Positions 52,201-62,024 of a stretch of DNA of 64,000 nt are shown here, one piece after another. The stretch covers positions 68,137,807 through 68,201,806 of the forward strand of contig NC_088204.1 of the NCBI RefSeq assembly GCF_037126465.1. The letters run 5' to 3'. The position numbers and the translations under genes are program-made. The stretch is from Ornithodoros turicata (Eukaryota > Arthropoda > Arachnida > Ixodida > Argasidae). A model generated the notes under the pieces. That model ran no database searches. It saw only the letters and a program-made list of their open reading frames with translations, and had not been told where the DNA came from. Position 1 is the stretch's first letter, and the number at the start of each line of letters is the position of its first letter.

Positions 52201-53837
52201 CTAATTTGCATAGCCCCCTTATCATTGTCATCATGTATATATATATATATATATATATAATTTGCATAGCGAAATTCAGCGATGGATATTGTCGTTGTTC
52301 GATTTATTTCGACACATGTGCGCGTTTAAAGGTTTTTCAAACATGGAATGGCCTTCAACGAGGAATATCTCGCGTACTGTTACCACACCTTTGCGCGAAA
52401 TCCTCTGGTTAAAGAGTTAATTAATGAATTTAGGTAATTAGTGATCTCGCAGTTACACCTTCACTGAGAGAATGTTCGTATGGCCATATAGCTCAACTAC
52501 AAAAGAAGCACCTATTTTTCTCTGCTAGTTTTCTTTAATAAAAATTCTGTAACGAACAGAAAAAAAAACACACCCAGTATATTAGATTGGTTTCCGGTCC
52601 GCCATACCCAACTCACCAAAAAGCTGCTGCCCTACTTCCCTTCACAGCCTGTCGAAAGGGTTCGACCTTCACCCACGCAGCTAATCTGCATAGCTGCGTT
52701 CGGTGAACTGGGATTCGGCAGGTCGGCCTGTGACCATTTGATGATTTTAAATATAATACATGACAGCTCCTTTCGTTGCGACAGCGAGGAAGACCCAAAT
52801 GACCGCTCCCTCGCCCTGTTATCTTCTCGCCTTGTCGCATAGGCATGTATGTCTCAATGCACTTCCCCCTTTATCCTCTCTTTGGCTCATTCGCACTTTT
52901 CTTTTGAATGTTGCTTACGTTTGAATGATAAGCAGAAATGAAGAGATAAATAAATTAAAATTAAGTATAGCAACTAATAGCAAGAAAATTACTTGACACC
53001 ATAGCTCGGCGTTTCGGGCCTTCGAAACTCACGATCACGATCATCTGATACGGCGTAAGTTCGTGCCCTGCTACGAGCTCACGTGAGGGCCGACCTTGGC
53101 GTATCGGTGAGTTCGATCATGCCGCATACCCAAGCAGCACAATGTACTGGAAGTCGAGTGCAATAGGGGTGGACGGTATGTGTCTTATCAATGTTCTTTA
53201 GTTTCACGAGTGTGTTCAAGGCCTTCCACCTACCCGTCCACCCCTATTGCACTCGACTTTCAGTACATTGTGCTGCCTGGGTATTAGTGCACTCACCGGA
53301 AAACATCAGTAAACAGAGCAGGTGGGATGTTTTCTGGTGAGTGCACTAATATGCGGCATGATCGTGCTCACCGATACGCCGTTTCAACCTTCACGTGAGT
53401 TCGTAGCAGGGCCCGAACTCACGCCTTATCAGGTGACTGTGATTGTGAGTTTCGAAGCCCCAAAACACCGAGCTCTGCTTGACAACAGAGAAAAACGTGA
53501 TGCTGCATTCTTCATTTTTTGTTAGTACCTAGTTGCGCCCCTTCCAGGTTTTCTCATTTTTAGCTGAAGAGGACGAAATTTCTGGAGTTGGACGGACTAA
53601 AAATAATGCAGACAAACTGATACGTTTCTGTGCGTGTCTTCTCTCCATGCAGCGCGTTGCAACGACCGGCCTGTGAAACGGAGGTCGTGTACACAAACCA
53701 CTGGCTGGACGTGGACTTTCCATAAAGGGATTCATGGTCGCAAGGGACGTTGCGAACCCGTCCTGGTCTGCTCCAGGATAAAAACTGGAAACAAATTTTT
53801 AAGTAACAGGGAATGCAGAGCAACATGCCAGAGCTAA
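49257..53837 (+). CDS. Secreted single-Kunitz protein C
   Basis: Exons 49257..49329 and 53653..53837 (phase 1), 85 residues. Signal peptide MQSTILLFAFLLLVSAIHV. Six cysteines (C-x9-C-x20-C-x5-C-x14-C-x3-C), aromatic-rich centre TGWTWTF, and SRIKTGNKFLSNREC before the last cysteines; P1 is Thr. The domain is more basic than A or B, with a KRRS stretch. TAA 53835 stops translation 15 bases before the exon-2 donor at 53853. Intron 1 contains a hAT element (49574-50242), a LINE fragment (51004-51884), and a foldback with a nested MITE. The mature parts of A, B and C differ far more than their signal peptides, introns and promoters, as expected for fast-evolving secreted proteins. Confidence 0.8.
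49574..50242. mobile_element. hAT-like element in intron 1 of Kunitz C
   Basis: 669 bp with ends CAGGAATTTCCC / GGGGAAATCACTG (inverse CAGTGATTTCCC), exact 8-bp duplicates CCTGTACA (49566-49573 and 50243-50250), and poly-G and poly-C runs near each end (about 49605 and 50175). Units A (18066-18075) and B (29226-29235) are empty there. No transposase. Confidence 0.8.
51004..51884 (+). pseudogene. I/R1-type LINE fragment in intron 1 of Kunitz C
   Basis: RT thumb and downstream region: LSHEKTVFLPFTRRHL, then LLGLILDRSLSWRAEVRCLK, RLNVLRYLCGTRWG, SRALFVFHRSLVRHVLAY and MRLDQTLSHYMRLATCHHRH, in shifting frames. Unit B is contiguous across this site (about 30545-30570). A short direct repeat CTTCCA borders it. 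Same family as 38990-41000. Confidence 0.7.
53003..53474. mobile_element. Foldback element hosting a 153-bp MITE
   Basis: Long inverted arms begin AGCTCGGCGTTTCGGGCC and end as the inverse CACCGAGCT; they match through CTGCTACGAGCTCACGTGAG, GATCATGCCGCATA and TTAGTGCACTCACCGG almost to the centre near 53315. The left arm contains the MITE at 53129-53281; the right arm is uninterrupted. Confidence 0.85.
53129..53281. mobile_element. 153-bp MITE, copy 3 (TA duplication)
   Basis: Same length and ends as the copies at 30817 and 37320, with TA on both sides. The opposite arm of the host foldback gives the empty site (GCCGCATATTAGTGC read on the minus strand, about 53340-53355). Confidence 0.92.
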
Positions 53838-54763
53838 CATCGCATCGTCACGGTAAGTTTTCTGATGCTAGCGTACCGTGCTAGAAGTATCTAAATTTCG
53901 TGCTAAAATGTCGGAAATTTCGCGCTTTTCCGCGGCAAAAATTACACATAATACAGGTACCACAATGTCATAATACCCCCACTCGCGACTTTCCACGCTA
54001 ACGGTAACATTGAAGCGTTACATAGACGTCTCTTGCAATACACATCACCACCAGCAATGTGGTATAGAGTATCGCCTCTGGCAATGAAACTCCCCATTCA
54101 TCATCTTAAAATAAAGTTGTTGTTCTTGCCAATAAAACCTGCCTGAGGGATTTCCCTATTTAGGGAAATTAATGATCTGCCACTAATCTGGTCAGATTAT
54201 GTACTTTCAGGCTTCATGTGCCCGTTTACTTGCGCACGGAAGTTACACGCAGCACAAAAACATGGCGCTCTCTTATCTTCATAATTTGTATCGAAACGTA
54301 ACTTCTTCATATCGCAACACTGTTAAAGAAGAGCTATAACAACCCACACGTATCAATTATTATCGTGTCAATACACACAGAGGTGAAATGCACGGGACTT
54401 CCTAATTGAATATTCGTGGCGTAACCATGACTTCATAACGGACGGTCCGCCGCCCGCTCTGACTAGAGTCATTCGTCTTTCTGTTTTCGCTGATCAGAAC
54501 AGAAGGTTCCAAGATTAGTTTGTACTAATTAGGCACTAGTTAATTAGTACTATACAACTGGCAGCAAAACAAGAAAAAAGCACCCCTAACATGCATCAAG
54601 GTTGTTATGCGATATCACTCTTAAGAAAATGGTGTACTTTAACTCCTTTTCCCTGCCCTGCCACCACATAGATCACTCCCTTTTGGAGAGTACAATTACT
54701 CTCAAAAACGAGTCTCCTCACTCCATTCAGGGAGAGTAATTGTACACTTCGAAGGGAGTGATA

Positions 54764-55689
54764 CACAGGGTGTCCCAGCTAAATGCGAACAGATATTTTA
54801 GAAAAAAAAAATATATATATATATGTATGTCACTTTTTCCGAGATGAAATCTATTGCAATATAGCATATGCTGAAGGGCGCTCCTTAAGAGGGAACCAGC
54901 AAACTCCTAAGGCAATGTCCTAATTAACTTTTAACAATTAACTTTTTAATTGTAAAAGCTACGAGGATGTCCCAATGAGAACATCTGGTCTCCTCGGTCC
55001 CCTGATACCGCTGTCGTTTTCAGTACAAAAATCCGTTTGATAGATCGCCGACAAGAAATTCGTGAAGGAACGCCATTTTTTTTTCTTTATTTTGTTCACT
55101 CCGCATCTCTAGAGACGCGTCTTCCCTTTACTTTCAATAGGAGAGGGTGAAGGAGCACTGTGCCGCCTCATGAAGATGAGTTTTAACTTGCAGAAACAAA
55201 ACAAAAACAAATGTATCGGGTGACTCTATCGGAGCTGCCCTTATCTTGGGTAGCATTTTCTGTTTTCTTTTAATCTTTTTCCAGGACGCAAGAGTCGATA
55301 GTGTGCTCTTTCACCCTCTCACAATGGAGGTGAATGAAAGAAAGAAAAATGATGCGCGTCTCCGAAGATGCGCAATCAACAAAATAAAGAAAAAAATGGT
55401 GTTGCTTCACGAATTTTTTGCGGACGATCTATCGATCGGATTTTTGTTCTGTAAACGGTTATGGTAGCAGGTGACCGAAGGGACCAGATGTTCTCACTGG
55501 GACAGCTTCGTAGCTTTTATAATTAAAAAGTTAATTATTGAAAGTTAATTAAGACATTGCCTTAGAAGTTTGCTGGTGCCCTCCAAAGGAGTGCCCTTCA
55601 GCATATGCTATATTGAAATTGATTTCATCTCGAAAAAGTGATATATATATTTTTTTTTAAATCTGTTCGCAGTTAGCTGGGACTCCCTG
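54764..55689. mobile_element. Long inverted-repeat element in intron 2 of Kunitz C
   Basis: Ends CAGGGTGTCCCAGCTAAATG and inverse AGCTGGGACTCCCTG, with TA at the borders. Inverted pairs continue inward (GATGAAATC, AGCATATGCTGAAGGGC, CCCAATGAGAACATCTGG, AATAAAGAAAAAAATGG) to the centre near 55230. About 925 bp, essentially one giant hairpin, non-coding. Units A and B are empty at the matching GAGTGATATNTGTG site. Confidence 0.8.
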
Positions 55690-56293
55690 TATGTGGCAAG
55701 GGTGTACTCCCCAAAAAGGAGTCACTGTACACTCTCTTTTTTTTTTAAAGAGTGTATAACGTCCATATCATCAAAACAAAATCGAATGCTAACAGAATCA
55801 AACCTACCTAATGGCCCGCACGCCGTCGTTCTTCACTGGGTACGCCTTCATGGCTATGATTCACTCATGATGCTCAAAGATCGCTTGTGGATGTCAAGTT
55901 TATTCGTCCAGCTATGTCGAGGTATGTCCAGTTCATGCAGGTGGATTTGTCGAAAACCCCGTAAAAACAAACACATATGTCTCGCTCTCTTTCGACGGGT
56001 CCGTTAATGCACATTATCTTATCGAACATAATCAAAGTAAAGCAAGGTGACGTTTCGCCACTTTACATGTTATGCAACGACTTGCAGTGGAGATCATATA
56101 AGCTGAAAAGCTGGCTACTACAGGAAAACATCCCATATATGTCATAATCACTTTTCCATCATTTATTGTTATTGTTGATTACACTCTATCTCCACCGTTT
56201 AGTTCTGGATCAACAAATAGTGCTCTCTTGTCTCTCTGCGCTAATGACAGAAACGGTAAAGATTTATAGTACCCGGCTTGCTTTCCATTGCAG

Positions 56294-56366
56294 AGGCTCC
56301 GTGCGACGAGCGCGTGGTGTCGCTCAAGAAGACTCGACCACAGAATTGGAGAATAATTCCAAATAA
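56294..56366 (+). pseudogene. Exon 3 of Kunitz C, now untranslated
   Basis: After acceptor CCATTGCAG. The tail EDSTTELENNSK-stop is readable at 56328-56366 but lies one base out of the phase-0 frame used in gene A. Exon 2 ends in a stop as well, so this is likely 3' UTR. Confidence 0.65.
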
Positions 56367-56375
56367 AGGAGTCTT

Positions 56376-56564
56376 ATGTTGAATTCCAATGGCAATTGGG
56401 AGCAATTGGGGGAGCTTGGGAAGCAGTTGAAGAACGCCCTTGCTAAACTTGACAACCGAGCTTTTAGTGTTGAGAAGGTACTGGGGGAGCTGGCCAAAGC
56501 AGCACCAGCAACGTGCGCAACTGTGCCCTGGCTAAAGACTTCAAGGAAATACGTGCTGAAGTAG
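56376..56564 (+). other. Small conserved open frame downstream of Kunitz C
   Basis: 62 codons from ATG (MLNSNGNWEQLGELGKQLKN ... VEKVLGELAKAAP). Related ATG-started frames lie at 25568 (broken by the foldback), 26136-26306 and 36978-37145. The composition suggests an amphipathic helix with no signal peptide. It could be chance openness of a duplicated 3' UTR; function unknown. Confidence 0.35.
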
Positions 56565-56599
56565 TCTTTTAAATCACTCAATGCTTTCACACATCAGGC

Positions 56600-57440
56600 G
56601 TCATGGAATAGCTGCTCGCATCAATGCTACCTACTTTTTCATATTTTGTATTGCTTTTTTTAGTACGATTCCATTTCTTTAATACACTTTTGGTCTTCGG
56701 AGCGTAGCGTCAGTGGAGAAGAGTACTTTCACTCTCGCGATGCGTAATGTCACCCTTTCTTTCATTTCAAATTTCTTTCATTTTCAAATGTCCTTTAGTT
56801 TCACGAGTGTCTTCAAGGCCTTCCACCTACCCGTCCACCCCTGTTGCACTCGACTTTCAGTACATGGTGCTGCCTGGGTCGTGCCTTTCTTTATTGGGCG
56901 CCTTGGTTGATAAGAAACGTTTCGACGGGCGGGGATTGAGCAGATTGGAAATTCTTCATGATGGCGCTTCCTAAAGTACGATAAACCCTTATTTCTTTGA
57001 AGTGGCTGGCATCATGTGACGGATCTTTCTTTTCACGGCTTCTTTTATTGAATCATTTTCGTGGAGCGCTCGCAACCTGCCTGAAACCGTCTAGTGACTG
57101 CGTGATTTCCTCATGTCGTCAATATTCGACACCACAGAGTTACAGTGTAAATGACGTGATCAAGGGCAAATGTCTCTGTGCACGACGGCATCGTTATCGG
57201 TTCGATGGGGACTCTTAAATTCATCGATAACGATGGGGTAGGTCGCATCGTCCGTCAATCGCTCCGGTTTCTTGGTGAAGTAACGGGTCGCACCGCTAAA
57301 ATCCATATATATGGCGCCTTGCTACGTGCCATCAAGTCTTGTCTCAGTCAAGACAGGGTTCCCATCAACCTGAGAATGGTCACCACCATGATGCCCAAAG
57401 AAAGGGATGCCGCCTGCAAATTATTCGTCTACTAACGCTG
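56600..57440. other. Unassigned region; open frame at 57178-57435
   Basis: 56785-56878 is the right half of a 153-bp MITE (CCCGTCCACCCCTGTTGCAC...GCTGCCTGGG). An 85-codon plus-strand frame without ATG lies at 57178-57435 (contains LRFLGEVTGRTAKIHIYGAL); I do not recognise it. The rest holds nothing identifiable. Confidence 0.4.
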
Positions 57441-57449
57441 TGACCATAG

Positions 57450-57640
57450 GAGCCGACTGCAGGGGGGGGGGGGGGCTTGCCCCCCCCCCCCGGAACATGA
57501 ACTAGGCGGGAGGGGGGCGCCGCCTCCCCTGGGAAGTCCCGCTAAGAGACTGACACCAACCTTTGGGGCTCGGCTCGCCCGGGTCAAAAGAGCGAAGAGG
57601 CACCAACCCCAAAAATGCATCTTGCAATTTGTAAAATATG
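57450..57640. repeat. GC-rich repeat with poly-G/poly-C hairpin
   Basis: GCAGGGGGGGGG...CTTGCCCCCCCCCC forms a foldback, followed by GCGGGAGGGGGGCGCCGCC and ACACCAACCTTTGGGGC. Low complexity, non-coding; it lies just before the LINE. Confidence 0.5.
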
Positions 57641-57667
57641 TATCCGCCCACCATGCTCATTATCAGG

Positions 57668-57726
57668 GGAGTTGGAGTAGGCACGAACAGCGACATGTTA
57701 CTCAACGCCCTTCTTGTTATACAGGT
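57668..57726 (+). repeat. LINE 5' monomer repeat, copy 1
   Basis: 59 bp (GGAGTTGGAGTAGGCACGAA ... TTATACAGGT) repeated without change at 57908-57966, a spacing of 240 bp. Each contains an ATG (57695, 57935) in the ORF1 frame. Confidence 0.9.
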
Positions 57727-57907
57727 GCTTATCCTGCCTAGTGCGAGTCCGATGTCTTCGAGGGAAAACAGTTCACGTTTGTGGCTCGACAACTATCTGG
57801 ATGACACGTGCTCCTTATCGTCGTCTGCTGCTTTTCAAGTCCCACGACACTACACATCACATGACCAGTTTCCACTACTTAAGTCAACCGTCGTCAACGC
57901 ACCGGCG

Positions 57908-57966
57908 GGAGTTGGAGTAGGCACGAACAGCGACATGTTACTCAACGCCCTTCTTGTTATACAGGT
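57908..57966 (+). repeat. LINE 5' monomer repeat, copy 2
   Basis: Identical to 57668-57726. Tandem promoter-like monomers at the 5' end are a known way for LINEs to carry an internal promoter. Confidence 0.9.
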
Positions 57967-58108
57967 CAGTACTATACCGCTGCCTTCCTTAAAGCCTCGT
58001 TGGTTCTTGTACCTGCCTACTCCACCCCGATCGCGAAACGATTACAAGTCGCCAAATAAGAACGTAAATGTTCAGCGCTTGCTTTTTCTCACCGTTTTGT
58101 ACTTGTGA

Positions 58109-59035
58109 CAATGTGAAGTGTGCGTTTTCGATTTTCTGTTGTTATCGTTTGTAGCCTCTGCTAAGACTGGCAATTATGATAGATGTATTGGTGCTTTCTT
58201 GTTTTTGCTATTGATTCTGTCTTGTGATATTGAGATGAACCCCGGCCCAAGTGATCATGATCGCTTGGATAAGATACAGTCGGCAATAGAATCATTGACC
58301 TCATCTGTTACAAAATACCAGAAAGAAAACTCTGTCAGACTTCGTGATATAGCGAAGGGCCTAACTGAATTGACCGACAGGGTAGCTAATATAGAATCTG
58401 ACATGAAAAAAGTGTCCCAGCTTCAGACTGATCTTGACGCCCTAAAAGAGCAGGTGAATAGTGTCCAATTACACATACCAGGAATTGAGAGAGAACTGAG
58501 GAATTACGTCGTTAGTGTTGATGATTTGGAGAATCGTATGCGAAGAAATAATCTGATCTTCAGGGGCATTCCTGAGCTTCCTAATGAAACCTGGGCTGAT
58601 ACTGAAAAGACTGTAAATGACTTTGTTAGCAAATAGCTTGATGTAACACTTAAAGAGATTGAACGGGCACATAGGCTTGGTCGCAAACGAGATGCACAGC
58701 ATCACAGGCCAATTATTGTCAAGTTTGTGAACTTTAAGCAGAAAGATTTAATTCTAAGGAGTGCTTTCAAGCTGAAAGACGCTCGTGAAGTGAATGTTTA
58801 TATACACGAAGACTTTTCATCACGAGTAAGAACACATCGCAAATGTCTGTGGGAGTTCGGGAAACAGTTTCGAGTGGCCGGGAAGCGTGTCCAACTTTCA
58901 TTTGACAAACTAAGAGTCGACAATCTGACATACGTCTTCGATGAAGATATGAGGAAAGTTGTAGAAGATAAACGTAGTTCTTCCCGTTTCACCAGTGCAG
59001 AGGGAAATGCTCCCCCCGCAAATACTGGTATATGA
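58109..59035 (+). pseudogene. LINE ORF1 (coiled-coil, RNA-binding type) with N-terminal 2A-like motif
   Basis: Open from just after TGA 58106-58108 to TGA 59033, with one internal TAG at 58634 (KQL-type context, probably CAG to TAG). The N-terminal part is hydrophobic (AFLFLLLILSC) and runs into DIEMNPGP (58226-58249), which fits the 2A consensus D-x-E-x-N-P-G-P. Next come a heptad-rich coiled coil (about residues 50-140), then RRNNLIFRGIPE, HRLGRKRD, RPIIVKF and the C-terminal domain of ORF1p. No ATG lies between the preceding stop and the 2A motif; in-frame ATGs exist upstream in the 5' monomers. Acts as the RNA chaperone of the LINE particle. Confidence 0.8.
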
Positions 59036-62024
59036 CGAAATCAGACCTCGTATGCTTCTCGTTCTCCTTTTGTAGTGCTTGTTATTAACTTTCGTAGTTT
59101 TATGTCTGTTCAAGACTCAGTTTATGAGGTAACAGAAATGTGTAATGCCAACGTTATCCTAGGCACCGAAACATGGCTTACAAGTGATATAGATGATTGT
59201 CATCTTTCCATGTGTTCAACTTTTACTATTCATAGGAAAGATAGACTGGGGAGACGGGGTGGTGGTGTAATGATCGCTGTTCACAAACGGCTAAATTCAT
59301 ATTCTATTGATATCGAGACTGACCTTGAAGTACTGTTTGTAAAAATTGACGGTGGTTCGTTCAGTGTTATTGCCGGAGTATGTTATCGGCCACCAGATGC
59401 TGCATCAGATTTTAATGACAAGCTTCATGCCTGTATTTCTACAATCTGTGCAAAATATCCAAATAAAATGTTGACGTTAGGCGGTGACTTCAATTACCCT
59501 GGTATAAACTGGAGTTTAGTTGAGGTAGCCCATGACAGTCGGAATAGAGCAGAGTTAGTCGGATTTCTTGATATTTGCAGCGAATTTCTGTTACAGCAGG
59601 TAGTCATTTGTCCCACGCGTGGAAGTGCTGTCTTAGATCTGTTGTTAACTAATAGACCTGAACGTGTCCTGCAGGTTGATTATCTTGACGAGATCAGTGA
59701 TCATAAGGCGGTTTCGATTTCAATGGACATTAATTATGTGCCACAGAGTAAAACGGCTAAACGTATTTTTGATTATAAAAATGCGGACTTGTCTGGCATT
59801 CAGTCGTTTATGCAAAACTATGCTTCAGAGTTTGCATCTTCATGGCGTGACCGATCTGTAAATTCAAATTGGTTGTCGTTTAAAAATACGATCTTATGCT
59901 GCGCGGACATGTATGTCCCTTGTATCACAATCAATGATCGTTATAATTGTCCTTGGTACAGTTGCGAGCTGAGACGCTTGTCAAGAAAAAAGAAAAGACT
60001 TTACCGGCAGGCCCGAAATAGTAACGCACATGATGCGTGGGAACGTTATCATTTTCTTGCTTCAGAGTATAAACAGAAATTAAAAATTTCAAAAAAGAAA
60101 TTCTACAGGGATGACCTGTCGGAAATGCTACGAAACAACCCTAAAAGATTTTGGAACACAGTTAGGTGCCAAGCTGGGCAAAATGCAAATAGACCCTTGT
60201 TTCACGATAATGGGGAAGTTATGTCCGACGAGGAGTGCTCTGTTGCCTTGAATAATTATTTTTCCTCTGTGTTTGTTCAAGAATCGGACATTCTCCCACG
60301 TGTACTGATATTGAATGATGAAAATGTTACACATGTGAATGACTACGGACCAATTGTCTTTACAGCTGAGGGCATCTCTAAAGTAATAGATTTCTTGCCT
60401 CTATCTAGTTCTCCTGGTTGTGACCACATTTCTTCTAAACTATTAAAAATTACTAAAAACTCGTCGTCAAAGATACTCCAGATAAGATTTCAACAATCAC
60501 TGGACTATGTAGAATTGCCCTCAGACTGGAAGCATGCAATTGTTACTCCTATTCCGAAAACTGAGAAACCCACTGACATCTCTCAATATAGGCCCATTTC
60601 GTTAACGTGTATTTGTTGCAAAGTTATGGAGCATATTATATGCTCACATGTCAGAAAGTTCTTAGACATAAATGAAATTCTGTTTAGAAATCAACACGGG
60701 TTTAGAAAATATCGTTCATGTGAATCACAGTTGTTCGAGTTCGTCACTGATGTCTTTGAATGTATGAATAACGGGAAACAAGTTGACGCAGTTTTTATCG
60801 ATTTTAAAAAAGCGTTTGACAGAGTCCCGCATAAACGACTTTTAAGTAAGATAAGACATCAGGGCATCGACAAAAATATCGCAGAGTGGTTTTCATGTTT
60901 TCTAACTGATAGAACACAATGTGTTAAATGGAATGGCACACTATCCCCCGTCTCGAAGGTTTTGTCAGGTGTCCCACAGGGATCTGTCGTGGGCCCTCTT
61001 TTGTTTCTCATTTATGTCAATGACATTCATTTAAACATTCATAGTACTGTGCGGCTTTATGCTGACGACATGGTATTGTATCTGCAAATCACTTGTTTAG
61101 AAGATTCTGTTATTCTTCAAAATGACTTGCTTTCTTTGTGCGATTGGTGCAACAGATGGCAACAACAACAACAACATAGATGAATGGATGATGATGATGT
61201 GGGATGTTTCCCTGCGTTGAGTGCAGGACCCTACCCCATTCCAAAAAGGTTCACATGAAAGGATGACGAGGGAAGGAAAGAAGAGCGCCAAGTGCACGGC
61301 ACTGGTGTCCAGGGTTACCAACAGATGGCAAATGGAGATAAATGTATCTAAAACTAAATGTATGAGCCTTACAAGGTCGAAAAGAATCATAGCAAGTGAT
61401 TATACCGTTGACGGTATACAGCTAGATCGGGTTACTGTGTATAAATACTTAGGTGTGCATATATGTAATGATCTTTCTTGGAAATATCATATTGAACAGA
61501 CTTGTTGTGCCGCCTTAAGGACGCTTGGTTTTTTGCGTTCCACACTATATCTTGCATCTTCCGAAGTCAAATTTTTGGCATATACCTCATTTGTACGATC
61601 AAAATTAGAGTATGCCTCGTCGATTTGGAGCCCATGGCAAAATTATCTTGTTCAAAAGTTGGAATCTGTGCAATCGAAGGCGGTCCGCTTTATATTTAAT
61701 AAATACGATCGCGAATCCAGTATAACAGAGTTTAAACGACAAAAAGAAATTCCCTTGCTAGCAAATAGGAGAAAGATTCATCGTCTACAAATAATTTACA
61801 ATCTTTACGATACAAATTCTGATTATCTTTCTGCGGCACCGCCCTATTCTGAACGTACACGACATCCCCATACATTGTTTGTTCCCCTATCACGGACGGA
61901 GTATCATAAAAACTCGCCCCTGTTGTCAGGTGTACGGGATTGGAACATGCTTCCGTCAGACGTTTTCCAAGGCGGCGGACAAGCACGATTTGTTAACATG
62001 TGCGAGGAGCTGTATCTCTTTTAA
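59036..62024 (+). pseudogene. LINE ORF2: AP endonuclease and reverse transcriptase, split by a retroposon
   Basis: Starts in the same frame directly after the ORF1 stop. Endonuclease: GTETWLTSDI, GRRGGGVMIAV, LGGDFNYPGINW, LDEISDHKAVSI. RT: QYRPISLTCICCKVMEHII, NQHGFRKYRSC, AVFIDFKKAFDRVPHKRLL, SGVPQGSVVGPLLFLIYVND, LYADDMVLYL (YADD at 61058-61069). After the insertion: EINVSKTKCMSLTRSK, YKYLGVHI, YASSIWSPW, and the C-terminal LLSGVRDWNMLPSDV. The inserted 169 bp (element plus one duplicate) shifts the frame; the sequence on either side is otherwise continuous, equivalent to about 939 codons. Nicks and reverse-transcribes at the target. Confidence 0.88.
61163..61318 (-). mobile_element. Retroposon inserted in LINE ORF2
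   Basis: 156 bp flanked by a perfect 13-bp duplicate CAACAGATGGCAA (61150-61162 and 61319-61331). On the minus strand it ends in (GTT)n. It contains CTACCCCATTCC like the piece at 16207-16345. Long target duplication and simple-repeat tail show target-primed insertion by LINE machinery. Confidence 0.85.

Noticed and set aside
52235..52260. (AT)n run as an origin or attachment site
   Set aside because: Simple dinucleotide repeat in an intron of a eukaryotic gene; nothing else supports it.
57967..58154. Spliced LINE leader removing the TGA at 58106
   Set aside because: A candidate donor and the acceptor TTTGTAG could be put in phase, but an intron would be lost in any element that retrotransposes through its own RNA; a nonsense mutation is simpler.
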